The notes under the pieces are model-generated. The model made no database searches and was not told where the DNA came from. It was given only the letters and a program-made list of their open reading frames with translations. Both the position numbers and the translations under genes were made by a program. 64,000 nucleotides of DNA from NCBI RefSeq assembly GCF_016213215.1, contig NZ_JACRAW010000163.1, positions 62,001 through 126,000 on the forward strand. The letters run 5' to 3'. Shown here piece after piece: positions 46,186 through 55,789 of this stretch (position 1 is the first letter of the stretch; each line of letters begins with the position of its first letter). The DNA comes from Bradyrhizobium sp. Lineage in GTDB: Bacteria > Pseudomonadota > Alphaproteobacteria > Rhizobiales > Xanthobacteraceae.

Positions 46186-47358
46186 TCAGTTCACCGCCCA
46201 CTTCACCGGCAGATTGAGCAGCCCGCGAAACGCCCAGCCGCCGATCCTCACGGGTGGGGAAGCATCGAGCCGCAGGCCGTTGAGGCGCGCGAAGGCGCTG
46301 GGCAGGGCGACCTCGGCGACCATTGCGCGCGAGGCAAAGGCGCCTGCGCAATAATGCGGACCCGCGCCGAAGGCGATGCTTTTCGACGTGTCGCGCGTGA
46401 TGTCGAAGCGGTCGGCTTCGTCGAAGCAGCTCTCGTCGCGATTGGCCGAGCCGAACATGAAGAACACGCGGTCCTCCGATTCGAAATCGACTCCGCCATA
46501 GGAGCAGGGCTTTGCCACGCGCCGCGGCGACATGCCGATCGGTGAGATCCAGCGCGCATATTCCTCGAACACGTCGATCCATCTTGCTTTCCCGGCACGC
46601 ACGAGCTCGAGCTGCCCGGGATGGGTGAGCAGCGCCCATGTCGCGCCCGAGATGGCATCGCGCGGCTCGTTCTGCCCGCCGGAGATCGCAAGCTTGACGT
46701 TCGCGCGTACGCTTTCCATCGGCTGTCCCGCGGCCAGGAGCACGCTCAGGATGGACGTGTTCGGATGATTCCTGAGCACCGGGATCATGTCGTCGATCGC
46801 AGCATCAATGCCGGCGGTAGCCTTGTTGCAGCGCGCTTCCACTTGGGGATCGCCGGTGTAGATGGCGATGCCGTCGATCATGGACTGCGACCAGGCGTCC
46901 ATGTCCTGGTAGCGGATGTTGGTCAGCCCGGTGATGTCCTTCAGGCATTCCGCCGACAGCGGCAGCGCGAAAGCCTTGACGAGGTCGGCCTCTCCGCGCG
47001 GTGAAAGCTCGTCGAGGATACGGTCGGCATGCGCCTGAAACTTTCTAAGCCAGCTTTCCTTCACCGCCCGCGGCGATACCGAAGGAAACATCGCGGCGCG
47101 CTCGGCCATATGCGCCGCGCCGTCCTTGCGCATCATGTTGTGTCCCATCAGCCGGTTCATCAGTCCCTGCGGCTGGTGGGAGGAGAACACGTCGATGCGC
47201 TTTTCCTGGGTGAAGATGTCGTCTCTGCGGGTGAAAACCGTAGAGCCGAGCTGCGGCACGAAGGCGATCGGTGCCTGCTGTCGCATCCGCGCGAGATCGG
47301 GATAGGGATCCGCCCAGAACTTTGGGACATCGATCTCGTAGCGCGGCGCGTTGGACAT
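46186..47358 (-). CDS. Cytochrome P450
   Basis: A 390-aa soluble bacterial P450. The haem-binding loop is FGAGPHYCAGAFASR with the Cys thiolate ligand at 337; the K-helix ExxR is Glu266-Tyr-Ala-Arg269. The I-helix region reads SGGQNEPRD (226-234), lacking the usual acid-Thr pair for oxygen activation; this variant is known in some bacterial subfamilies. No ferredoxin or reductase partner is encoded next to it. GGAAAGG precedes the ATG. Substrate is unknown. Confidence 0.93.
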   Translation of the reverse strand: MSNAPRYEIDVPKFWADPYPDLARMRQQAPIAFVPQLGSTVFTRRDDIFTQEKRIDVFSSHQPQGLMNRLMGHNMMRKDGAAHMAERAAMFPSVSPRAVKESWLRKFQAHADRILDELSPRGEADLVKAFALPLSAECLKDITGLTNIRYQDMDAWSQSMIDGIAIYTGDPQVEARCNKATAGIDAAIDDMIPVLRNHPNTSILSVLLAAGQPMESVRANVKLAISGGQNEPRDAISGATWALLTHPGQLELVRAGKARWIDVFEEYARWISPIGMSPRRVAKPCSYGGVDFESEDRVFFMFGSANRDESCFDEADRFDITRDTSKSIAFGAGPHYCAGAFASRAMVAEVALPSAFARLNGLRLDASPPVRIGGWAFRGLLNLPVKWAVN

Positions 47359-47403
47359 CGGACCTTTCCCCCACCCTGGGACTATCGCCCGGCTGGAGGC
47401 ACC

Positions 47404-47721
47404 CTATTCATCGGGTGGAGGAACGTCGATCCCCTGCGCGGCATAGAGCCGGATCTTGTTGCGCAGCGTGCGGACGGACACCCCCAGCACCCGCGCGGCG
47501 CGGGTCCGGTTGCCGTCGCAACGCCCGAGCGTCTGCAGCACGAGTTCGCGCTCGATCTCTTCGACGGTGGACCCGATCAGGAGCGGGACGATTTCGTTTG
47601 GAGCAAGGGAATGCAGCGCAGGTGCGGGACCTGCCGCACCGATTTCGGGCTCGACAAAGCAGCCGCGGACGGAATCGAGAACGGATTCGTAAAGGCTTTC
47701 ACAAACAAACTCCTGGGTCAT
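47404..47721 (-). CDS. Fis-type helix-turn-helix protein (FlbD/NtrC C-terminal-like)
   Basis: A 105-aa DNA-binding protein. Residues 50-95 match the Fis/NtrC C-terminal domain (STVEEIERELVLQTL, NRTRAARVLGVSVRTLRNKIR). It resembles the C-terminal end of the flagellar regulator FlbD, including the GIDVPPP tail, but has neither receiver nor AAA+ domain and no flagellar genes nearby. ATG 47721 is chosen for its GGGAGG site six bases upstream. It is transcribed towards the P450 gene, 45 bp away, so it could form a transcript with it. Confidence 0.82.
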   Translation of the reverse strand: MTQEFVCESLYESVLDSVRGCFVEPEIGAAGPAPALHSLAPNEIVPLLIGSTVEEIERELVLQTLGRCDGNRTRAARVLGVSVRTLRNKIRLYAAQGIDVPPPDE

Positions 47722-47939
47722 TCTTACCTCCCGACCAACGCCCGCTTCCAGTTCGGAAAACGGATCGGAGAACAAACGACCCCCAGCACGCGAGACGGTG
47801 GGCGGAGTTGGTTAATGAAAGGTTAACGCAGGGTAAGCAGCGCCCCCGCGCTGGGGAGAATCCAAAATCTGCCATCATAAGTTACAAATCGAGCCACACC
47901 GACGCCTTTGTGGAGCCGTGCTCGATCGGAGAAGCAAGA

Positions 47940-48458
47940 CTAGTTCCCGCACTCCTTCAGCGCCTTGTGCCACTTGCCGGCATCGATCGGCGGCAGTTGA
48001 TAGCTGTCCTTTCCGGCCGAGATCGTGATCGCGCCCTTCGCGTCCAACAGGTCAAGGAAGCGCGCCTTTTGCGCATTCCACTTGTCGCCGAACACGCGCG
48101 GATCGTGCCTGGCATAGCCGAGATAGGTTTGCCGGAACGTGGTCGCCAAATTCATCGGCACGGGATCCCTGGCTTCGAACGGCTCCTCGAATTCGCCGTC
48201 AAAACCCATCTTGCCCCTGGCTGTCGAGATCGTGATGCGGGCCTTGCCTTCGTGAGCGGCTTGTCCCGGATATCTGGCGTGCAGGGCAAAGCCGCGTCCG
48301 CAGCCGAGATAGAAGATCACCTTGCCGTCCTCGTTGTAGGTCAGCACGTCGCCGTCGTTCGGAATCACCTGATGCTTCCAATGGCCTGCGCACGCGGGGG
48401 AGGTGGAGAGGGCAGCGAGGGTGATAAGGGCGGCAACAAGCGTTCTGCATGTCTTCAT
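47940..48458 (-). CDS. Secreted protein, function unknown
   Basis: A 172-aa protein with a signal peptide (MKTCRTLVAALITLAALST to ACAG), followed by a beta-rich body with no recognised family (KVIFYLGCGRGFALHAR, ITISAGKDSYQLPPID). Three Cys remain in the mature part. ATG 48458 is preferred over the GTG at 48464. Confidence 0.65.
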   Translation of the reverse strand: MKTCRTLVAALITLAALSTSPACAGHWKHQVIPNDGDVLTYNEDGKVIFYLGCGRGFALHARYPGQAAHEGKARITISTARGKMGFDGEFEEPFEARDPVPMNLATTFRQTYLGYARHDPRVFGDKWNAQKARFLDLLDAKGAITISAGKDSYQLPPIDAGKWHKALKECGN

Positions 48459-48498
48459 GGGCACAAGTGCTACCTATGGCGCTCGTAATGACGGCGCA

Positions 48499-49266
48499 TC
48501 AAATCGTCCTATAACCGCCGTCGACCATCACGATCGAGCCGGTGACATAGGCGGAAAGATCGGAGGCGAGAAAGATCGCCGGCCCCACGATGTCCTCCGG
48601 CTTGCCGGCACGGCCGAGCGGGGTGTGGTCGAGGAAGGTCTGCACCAGGGCAGGATTGGTGGCGCGCGCCTTTTCGTTGATCGGCGTCTCGATGAATCCG
48701 GGTCCGATCGCGTTGACGCGCACCCCCTCCTTGCCGAGTTCGGCGGCAAGCGCCTTGGTAAATCCGAGCACGCCGTGCTTGGAGGTGGTGTAGGCGACCG
48801 AGCTCGGCGTGCGCACGTGCACGAACGACTGGATCGAGCCGATGTTGATGATGCGCCCCTTGGCCGCGCGCAGCGGCGCCAGGAACGCCTGCGTCACGTT
48901 GAAGACGCCGTCGAGATTGATGGCGAGGACATCCTGCCAGTCCTTGGCGGCGACCTCCGCATCCCCGGTGAACGCGTTGCGTCGCACGATGCCGGCATTG
49001 TTGACGAGGATCGAGACCTGCCCGACCTCGTCGGCGACCCGTTTCGCCAGCGCCAGGCAATCCTCGCGGCGGGTGACATCGAGCGCAAAATGATCGGCCT
49101 TGCCGCCGAAGCCGTGAATCTCGCGGGCGGCCTGGAGCAGCGCACTTTCGTTGATGTCGAGCAGCACCACGTGCGCGCCCTCCCGCGCAAAGCCCGCCGC
49201 GATGGCGCGGCCGATGCCGGAGGCGGCCCCGGTGACGACGGCGATGTGATGGGCAAGCACGGCCAT
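48499..49266 (-). CDS. SDR family oxidoreductase
   Basis: A 255-aa classical short-chain dehydrogenase. Motifs are TGAASGIG (about 12-19), NNAG, the catalytic Ser in INIGSIQS, and Y-x-x-x-K as YTTSK. An acidic residue after strand 2 (LLDIN) suggests NAD preference. The C-terminus GSIVMVDGGYRTI is typical. GGGAGAAAG precedes the ATG. Substrate is unknown. Confidence 0.93.
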   Translation of the reverse strand: MAVLAHHIAVVTGAASGIGRAIAAGFAREGAHVVLLDINESALLQAAREIHGFGGKADHFALDVTRREDCLALAKRVADEVGQVSILVNNAGIVRRNAFTGDAEVAAKDWQDVLAINLDGVFNVTQAFLAPLRAAKGRIINIGSIQSFVHVRTPSSVAYTTSKHGVLGFTKALAAELGKEGVRVNAIGPGFIETPINEKARATNPALVQTFLDHTPLGRAGKPEDIVGPAIFLASDLSAYVTGSIVMVDGGYRTI

Positions 49267-49376
49267 GGAACTTTCTCCCGGATTTGTTTCGAAGTTTCGA
49301 GACAGGCTAATTCAAAATTAACAGGTCCGAAACGGCGCGCTTGCATACTCGCGCGGATTGTCGAGTTTGGCATCCT

Positions 49377-49865
49377 ATGACGGATCGGTTTGACATCTGG
49401 AAAGTGGCCCTTGAACGCCTGCGCTCGACGGCCGCCATCGACTGGAACGAGGCGGGGCGGCTGGCGGCCGAAATCGCGCGCGGCAGCTCCGACGCGACGC
49501 TGCGCCACGCGGCGGCACAGGCCGTTCCCATTCTGCGCCAGGCCGCGCTCGATCCGGACAATCGCGAGATTACGATCGCGGCTCGGCGGCGGCTGGGCGT
49601 CTTGTTCGACGTGCTGCACGATCTGGTCTCGCCAAAGTTCGGACGGCGCGGTGCGCTGCCGAAACCGCTCTCCCAGGAGCAGCACGCCCGCAAGACGCTG
49701 GGCCTGCCGGACGGCGCGCAGCTTACCTGCGATGACATCCACCGGGCATTCCGCCACGCCGCCAAGACGCTGCACCCCGATGCCGGCGGCAGCGAGGACG
49801 CCTTCCGCGAGCTCGCCGCGGCGCGCGATATCCTGATCCATCCCGGCGCGCACAAGGAAGCGTGA
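49377..49865 (+). CDS. J-domain-containing protein
   Basis: A 162-aa protein whose C-terminal third (about 118-155) is a J-domain core: helix II, the HPD triad at 133-135 (TLHPDAGG) and helix III (FRELAAARDIL). It would stimulate an Hsp70 (DnaK) ATPase. The N-terminal part is helical and unrecognised. ATG 49377 starts MTDRFDIWKVALERL. A REP lies 26 bp after the stop, and the RAYT gene follows. Confidence 0.85.
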   Translation: MTDRFDIWKVALERLRSTAAIDWNEAGRLAAEIARGSSDATLRHAAAQAVPILRQAALDPDNREITIAARRRLGVLFDVLHDLVSPKFGRRGALPKPLSQEQHARKTLGLPDGAQLTCDDIHRAFRHAAKTLHPDAGGSEDAFRELAAARDILIHPGAHKEA

Positions 49866-49891
49866 GCGGTGGCCGCCGTTGGTCTATGATG

Positions 49892-49920
49892 TAGCCCGGA
49901 TGAGCGAAGCGACATCCGGG
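49892..49920 (+). repeat. REP sequence, upstream copy (variant B)
   Basis: A 29-bp palindromic REP beginning TAGCCCGGATGAGCG and ending GACATCCGGG. Its exact reverse complement lies at 50517-50545, so the pair brackets the RAYT gene. The final GGG of the REP with the next AG gives the only Shine-Dalgarno-like GGGAG before the RAYT start. Confidence 0.95.
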
Positions 49921-49933
49921 AGACAGTTGGCCG

Positions 49934-50470
49934 ATGGTCCAGTATCGAAGAAGCTTTCTTCCGGGTGGCACGTTCTTTTTCACGGTAACCATAGCCGATC
50001 GCCGACTGAAGCTCCTTGTCGAATACGTTGGCTTGCTGCACACCGCGTTCACGGCAGCCCACCGGGAGCGGCCATTTGAGATCGACGCAATTGCCGTTCT
50101 TCCTGATCACCTGCATGCGATCCTCACGCTTCCCCAAGGGGATGCTGACTTTCCTGGCCGTTGGAGAAGGATTAAGGGCCATTTCAGCAGTGCACTTCTC
50201 AACGCCGGGGTACGATTGCCACGAAGGTCGAATGGCGAACTGGCATTGTGGCAACGCCGGTATTGGGAGCATACGATCCGCGACGAAGGCGATTTGGAAC
50301 GACATATCGACTACATCCATTTCAATCCGGTCAAGCACGGCCACGCGGCGCGCGTGCGAGACTGGCCTCACTCGTCGTTCCACCGATACGTGCGAGCGGG
50401 GCTGCTTCCCGAGGATTGGGCAGGTGACGTCCGGGAAGATGCTGGCACTTTCGGAGAACGTCCAGAATAG
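49934..50470 (+). CDS. REP-associated tyrosine transposase (RAYT, TnpA_REP / IS200-like)
   Basis: A 178-aa HUH endonuclease of the RAYT group. The HUH motif is H59-L-H61 in LPDHLHAIL, and the catalytic Tyr is expected at 127 in HIDYIHFNPVKHG, a RAYT signature. The WQRRYWEHTIRDEGDLE segment is also typical. RAYTs bind and cut REP hairpins as single strands and are thought to spread them; they are usually single-copy domesticated genes. This one is bracketed by two identical inverted REPs 13 bp before the ATG and 46 bp after the stop. It appears intact. Confidence 0.95.
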   Translation: MVQYRRSFLPGGTFFFTVTIADRRLKLLVEYVGLLHTAFTAAHRERPFEIDAIAVLPDHLHAILTLPQGDADFPGRWRRIKGHFSSALLNAGVRLPRRSNGELALWQRRYWEHTIRDEGDLERHIDYIHFNPVKHGHAARVRDWPHSSFHRYVRAGLLPEDWAGDVREDAGTFGERPE

Positions 50471-50516
50471 AAACCTGAGCTGCCCCCGCGATACCAGCAG
50501 CAGATCGCCTTGGAAT

Positions 50517-50545
50517 CCCGGATGTCGCTTCGCTCATCCGGGCTA
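50517..50545 (-). repeat. REP sequence, downstream copy (variant B)
   Basis: Exact 29-bp reverse complement of the REP at 49892-49920, beginning CCCGGATGTCGC and ending CATCCGGGCTA. It completes the RAYT-REP unit. Confidence 0.95.
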
Positions 50546-50627
50546 CGAGTAGAGCGATCGACAAACGCTAAGCGAGCCGCGGCGCTATGCGCCACGGCCC
50601 GCCTTGCGATCTGTCATGAACGCTGAT

Positions 50628-50879
50628 TTAGAACGCGCACCAGTGCTTCTTGATGAAGTAATCCTTGACCGCGAGCGCACGGGTGAAGGTTGGCACGCTC
50701 TTGCTGACGCGCTTGTAGTCGGACGGCCACGGCTTGGTGGGAATGCTCTCGTCCCAGACCTGGCAGAAGCCGGTGCCCTGCCACTTGATCAGGTGGTAGC
50801 CGGCCTGCGCCGGGCTGGTCGCGACGAACGCGGTGAAAGCGATACCAGCTGCGGCACACAGCATGGAAAGACGACGCAT
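50628..50879 (-). CDS. Small secreted protein (paralogue 1)
   Basis: An 83-aa protein with a signal peptide (MRRLSMLCAAAGIAFTAFV to AQA) and a mature part reading YHLIKWQGTGFCQVWDE and KPWPSDYKRVSKSVPTF, with two Cys. ATG 50879 follows GAGGAG. It is a paralogue of the protein encoded at 51149; function unknown. Confidence 0.75.
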   Translation of the reverse strand: MRRLSMLCAAAGIAFTAFVATSPAQAGYHLIKWQGTGFCQVWDESIPTKPWPSDYKRVSKSVPTFTRALAVKDYFIKKHWCAF

Positions 50880-51071
50880 GATTTTCTCACTCCTCAAAAC
50901 AAAACGGTGATGCACCTCCCGGCAATGCTTGGGGAGGCGTGGCGCGGGGCGGGGGCCCCGGACAAGGAGTGAGTGGCGGCGTGGCGAAATCAGGTTCAAA
51001 CGGGATCAGCAGGAGAATGCCGGAATTTCACGGCAGAACGGGCGTTAACCGTTGCAGCCTGCGACGACCGC

Positions 51072-51095
51072 AGGGTGGGTAGCGTAACCCACCCT
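51072..51095. repeat. Family A repeat, minimal hairpin
   Basis: A perfect 9-bp stem AGGGTGGGT/ACCCACCCT around AGCGTA. It lies just downstream of the minus-strand gene 51149-51409 and could end its transcript. Confidence 0.7.
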
Positions 51096-51148
51096 TGTTG
51101 ATGAAAAGAAGCAGATGCAGAAAGCGTCGGCCGCGCGAGCGGCGGCGT

Positions 51149-51409
51149 TTACAGCGTGCAGCGGCGCTGCCGCCGCATGTTTTCCTGCACGGCCATCGCG
51201 GCCGAGAATGTCGGCATCGGCCTGCTGACGATCTTGTACGTCGACGGCCACTGCAGCGGCTTGTACTTCAGCTCCTCGTTCCAGATCTGGCAAATGCCGG
51301 TATTCTCCCAGCGGATCACGTAATAGCCAGTCCGCGCGGGCGCAGCTGAGGCGGCTTGGGCCGAGGCAGCGATGCCCGCTGCGGCACAGAGAAGGACAAC
51401 GCGACGCAT
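51149..51409 (-). CDS. Small secreted protein (paralogue 2)
   Basis: An 86-aa paralogue of the 50628 protein: signal peptide starting MRRVVLLCAAAGIAASAQA, mature YYVIRWENTGICQIWNEE and KPLQWPSTYKIVSRPMPTF, and two Cys at matching places. GGAG lies before ATG 51409. The shared W-x-(N/G)-TG-x-CQ-x-W-x-E pattern suggests a small family. Tandem duplication is likely. Confidence 0.75.
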   Translation of the reverse strand: MRRVVLLCAAAGIAASAQAASAAPARTGYYVIRWENTGICQIWNEELKYKPLQWPSTYKIVSRPMPTFSAAMAVQENMRRQRRCTL

Positions 51410-51588
51410 GAGAATTCTCCTTTGGGATACGTGACCTCGGGCCACCCCGGCTGACGTCTTCGCGGCGGTGTCCGGCCTTTGCGACGGCGAACGGGAGACT
51501 GGTGCTGCAAAAGCGTGAGAGTTGCAAGACGTGAAACGCGATCGTTCACGCCAATTTCAGCGCAGATGCGCATGCATCGGGATATTCG

Positions 51589-51972
51589 TCATCTTGCCAG
51601 CGAAGCCACCGCCTCGATCTCGATCAGCATTCTCGGGTCGGGCAGCGCCTGCACCACGCAGGTGGTGCGGGCGGGATAGGGCGCAGGTCCGAACGCGCCG
51701 GCGTAGAGCGCGTTCATCCCCGGCACGTCCGCGGCGCGCGTCAGCAGCACGTTGACCTTGACCAGGTCGCGGAAGGTGGCGCCGGCCTCGTCCAGCACGC
51801 GTTTGATGTTGGTGACGACATTGCCGAACTGCGCCTCGAAGCCGTCGGGCAGCGCGCCCCTGTCGTCGAAGCCGGGAATGCCCGAGACGAACAGGAGATC
51901 GCCGACGCGGGTGGCAAACGACAGCGGCGGGGCCTTGATGTTGGGCGGGGGCGCAAAGTGCTGGATCGACAT
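51589..51972 (-). CDS. RidA family protein
   Basis: A 127-aa trimeric YjgF/RidA-type protein, the enamine/imine deaminase family. The pattern LLFVSGIPGFDDRG, the segment NVVTNIKRVLDEAG, KVNVLLTRAADVPGMNALYAGAFG and the C-terminal MLIEIEAVA are typical. The usual active-site Arg region is ...PARTTCVVQALP with Arg. It detoxifies reactive 2-aminoacrylate in the cytoplasm if canonical. GGAGGTGA precedes the ATG strongly. Confidence 0.88.
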   Translation of the reverse strand: MSIQHFAPPPNIKAPPLSFATRVGDLLFVSGIPGFDDRGALPDGFEAQFGNVVTNIKRVLDEAGATFRDLVKVNVLLTRAADVPGMNALYAGAFGPAPYPARTTCVVQALPDPRMLIEIEAVASLAR

Positions 51973-51992
51973 GGGTCACCTCCGGGGACGAG

Positions 51993-52021
51993 TAGCCCGC
52001 ATGAGCGTAGCGACATGCGGG
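51993..52021 (+). repeat. REP sequence (variant A)
   Basis: A 29-bp REP starting TAGCCCGCATGAGCG and ending CATGCGGG. Relative to variant B the stem has GC exchanged on both arms (CCCGGAT/ATCCGGG to CCCGCAT/ATGCGGG), a compensatory change that preserves pairing. Confidence 0.9.
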
Positions 52022-52238
52022 TCTCTTGCAACTCATGAATGACGTGGCCTCCGCAAAGGCACTCCCGGCCTCTCCCAGGGGGAGAGGTGAACCGAGCTCC
52101 AGGCTGATGCGTCATACCTTCCAGCAGCGGCCGCGCTGGGCCGTGACATGTTGCCGACCCAATCCGTCGGCTAGAATTGTGCGCGTGATTCGAATTCGCA
52201 ACATTGCGCCGGCCCTCCAAACATCGGGAGACTTACCC

Positions 52239-52676
52239 ATGAAGATTTCCTCCACCCTCCGCGCGGCGCTGATCGCCCTTGCGGCCTTTGCGGGCGCCGG
52301 CCTGACTGCCGCGAGCGCCGACAGCGGCACCGTGACGCTGACGATCTACAAGGCGGGCTGGATCATCGGCGGCTCGGGCGGGAGCGGCGTCCTGAACTTC
52401 CGCGGCCGCAGCTATCCGCTCTCCACCGGCGGCCTGGACTACGGGCTCGTCTTCGGCGGCTCGAAGACGGTATTGCGCGGCCGCGTCAGCAACATCAACC
52501 GCCCGTCGGACGTCGCCGGCGTCTACGGCGCGGCCGGCGCGGGACTAGCCGTCGGCGCCGGCGCCCGCGCCATCGTGCTGAGTAATCAGAAGGGCGCGGT
52601 ACTGGAGTTGTCCGGCCAGCAGATCGGCCTGATGGCGAACGCGGATCTCAGCGGGCTCGCGATTACGTTGAGGTAA
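52239..52676 (+). CDS. Secreted glycine-rich protein, function unknown
   Basis: A 145-aa protein with a signal peptide (MKISSTLRAALIALAAFAG to AASA). The mature part is Gly/Ser-rich beta structure (TLTIYKAGWIIGGSGGSG, NFRGRSYPLSTGGLDYG, GVYGAAGAGLAVGAGARA). Alphaproteobacteria have many such small lipid-bilayer-associated or periplasmic proteins; I cannot name a family. ATG 52239 follows GGGAG. A family A hairpin follows 14 bp after the stop. Confidence 0.7.
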   Translation: MKISSTLRAALIALAAFAGAGLTAASADSGTVTLTIYKAGWIIGGSGGSGVLNFRGRSYPLSTGGLDYGLVFGGSKTVLRGRVSNINRPSDVAGVYGAAGAGLAVGAGARAIVLSNQKGAVLELSGQQIGLMANADLSGLAITLR

Positions 52677-52689
52677 TCGCCCGGAATCG

Positions 52690-52713
52690 TAGGGTGGGTT
52701 AGCCGACCCACCA
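52690..52713 (+). repeat. Family A repeat fragment, terminator-like
   Basis: GGTGGGT and ACCCACC pair around TAGCCG, followed by AATTTTCC, 14 bases after the preceding stop codon. It has terminator-like form. Confidence 0.65.
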
Positions 52714-52753
52714 ATTTTCCCGCAGTAGGGTTCAATCAAGCAACCCTGACCAG

Positions 52754-52783
52754 TAGCCCGCATGAGCGCCAGCGACATGCGGG
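52754..52783 (+). repeat. REP sequence (variant A, one-base insertion)
   Basis: A 30-bp copy beginning TAGCCCGCATGAGCG with one extra base in the loop (GCCAGCG for GTAGCG). It is followed two bases later by an inverted variant B copy. Confidence 0.85.
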
Positions 52784-52785
52784 AA

Positions 52786-52813
52786 CCCGGATATCGTTTC
52801 GCTCATCCGGGCT
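52786..52813 (-). repeat. REP sequence (variant B, diverged)
   Basis: An inverted variant B copy (CCCGGATATCGTTTCGCTC and onward) with two changes. Together with 52754-52783 it makes a head-to-head REP pair as in BIMEs, but of two different subfamilies. Confidence 0.85.
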
Positions 52814-52863
52814 GCTCTTGCTATGCTCCTCCCGAACCGGTGCCGGCATTCGGGAGGAGCATC

Positions 52864-53442
52864 ATGGATCGAACAACGCGTGTGCCATGGCGCCGCGGCG
52901 GGGCGTTGCCCGGCGGCGGCGCGCTCGCCAAGGCTGCGTTCGCCAAGGCTGCGTTCGCGGCGATATGCGTCGCCGCAATGCTGTCGCTGCATCCCGGAGC
53001 CGCGCGTGCCGCGACGCCGGTCACCGTCGCGGTGGCGGATTTCGACTATGTCGACACGTCGGGCGAACCTGCGGATCAGAGCGCCAAGCATGCCAAGCTC
53101 GTGGCGACCTTCGCCGAATTGTTGCGCGACGATCTCGGCAGCAGCGGCGACTATCGCGTGCTGGCCGTTAAATGCGACCGGCGCCCCTGCACGGCCACAA
53201 GCATGCCGGTGGACGAATTCGTCGCCGCCGCGCGGAAGTCCGGCGCGCGGTTTGTCGCCTACGGCGGCATCCGCAAGATGAGCACACTGGTGCAGTGGGG
53301 CGATGTCGAACTGTTCGATCTCGAAAACAACAAGTTGCTGTTGCGACGGACGGTGAGCTTCCGCGGCGACAACGACACAGCCTTTCGCCGCGCCGCCCGG
53401 TTCGTCGGCGACACACTCAAGGACGCCATGCCGAGGCAGTGA
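52864..53442 (+). CDS. Secreted DUF2380-like protein
   Basis: A 192-aa exported protein. The N-terminal leader contains a tandem AKAAFAKAAFA (a 15-bp direct repeat in the DNA) before the hydrophobic core and cleavage near ARAA. The mature body (VTVAVADFDYVDTSGEP, FAELLRDDLGSSGDYRVLAV, GARFVAYGGIRKMSTLVQW) follows the pattern of DUF2380, short periplasmic proteins often near PQQ/alcohol-dehydrogenase genes. GGGAGGAG precedes ATG 52864. Function is unproven. Confidence 0.72.
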   Translation: MDRTTRVPWRRGGALPGGGALAKAAFAKAAFAAICVAAMLSLHPGAARAATPVTVAVADFDYVDTSGEPADQSAKHAKLVATFAELLRDDLGSSGDYRVLAVKCDRRPCTATSMPVDEFVAAARKSGARFVAYGGIRKMSTLVQWGDVELFDLENNKLLLRRTVSFRGDNDTAFRRAARFVGDTLKDAMPRQ

Positions 53443-53490
53443 AGGCGCGTGGGATTCGGGATGGAGGCGTTTCAGCCCGCATGAGCGTGC

Positions 53491-53608
53491 GTAGGGTGGG
53501 TTAGTAGCGTGCGTAGGGTGGGTTAGCCGAAGGCGTAACCCACCATCCGTGATGAATGACAGATTTGTCGAAGCCGAAGTGGCGGGTTACGCTTTGCTAC
53601 CCCACCCT
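53491..53608. repeat. Family A repeat, full copy with tandem duplicated end
   Basis: The full element begins at 53513 (TAGGGTGGGTTAGCCG) and ends at CCCACCCTGTA; a 20-bp unit GCGTGCGTAGGGTGGGTTAG is partly duplicated on its left. A half REP (53473-53489) is fused to the left edge. The element separates the convergent DUF2380-like gene and thiC. Confidence 0.8.
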
Positions 53609-53652
53609 GTACCTTGATGGTCGAGCGAGCCCCGGCACGATGAGGAGAGACC

Positions 53653-55551
<1,899 letters not shown>

Positions 55552-55640
55552 GATGTCCTCCGTTTATTCCGTTGTCTTGTTGTCATTTCATCCGCGTTGG
55601 CGAATGGCGTAATCAGTCGTTCTCGTCCCCACGCTTTCAA

Positions 55641-55740
55641 CCCTCATGGTGAGGAGGCGCGCAGCGCCGTCTCGAACCATGAGGCCCGTTGATGGGCCTC
55701 ATCCTTCGAGACGCCGCTTCGCGGCTCCTCAGGATGAGGA
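55641..55740. repeat. Family G repeat in the thiE-thiC gap
   Basis: A compound palindrome: GAGGCGCGCAGCGCC... on the left, a central GAGGCCCGTTGATGGGCCTC hairpin, and GCCGCTTCGCGGCTCCTC on the right. It occupies most of the intergenic space between thiE (end 55790) and thiC. Confidence 0.75.
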
Positions 55741-55789
55741 GATGCAGTGCGTACCTCAGGGTAAGGGGTCGAACAGTGCGTTAGGTGTC

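Noticed and set aside
52239..52676. Assignment of the glycine-rich secreted protein to the EipA/DUF1134 family
   Set aside because: The length and remembered motifs do not match; similarity is limited to Gly-rich composition.
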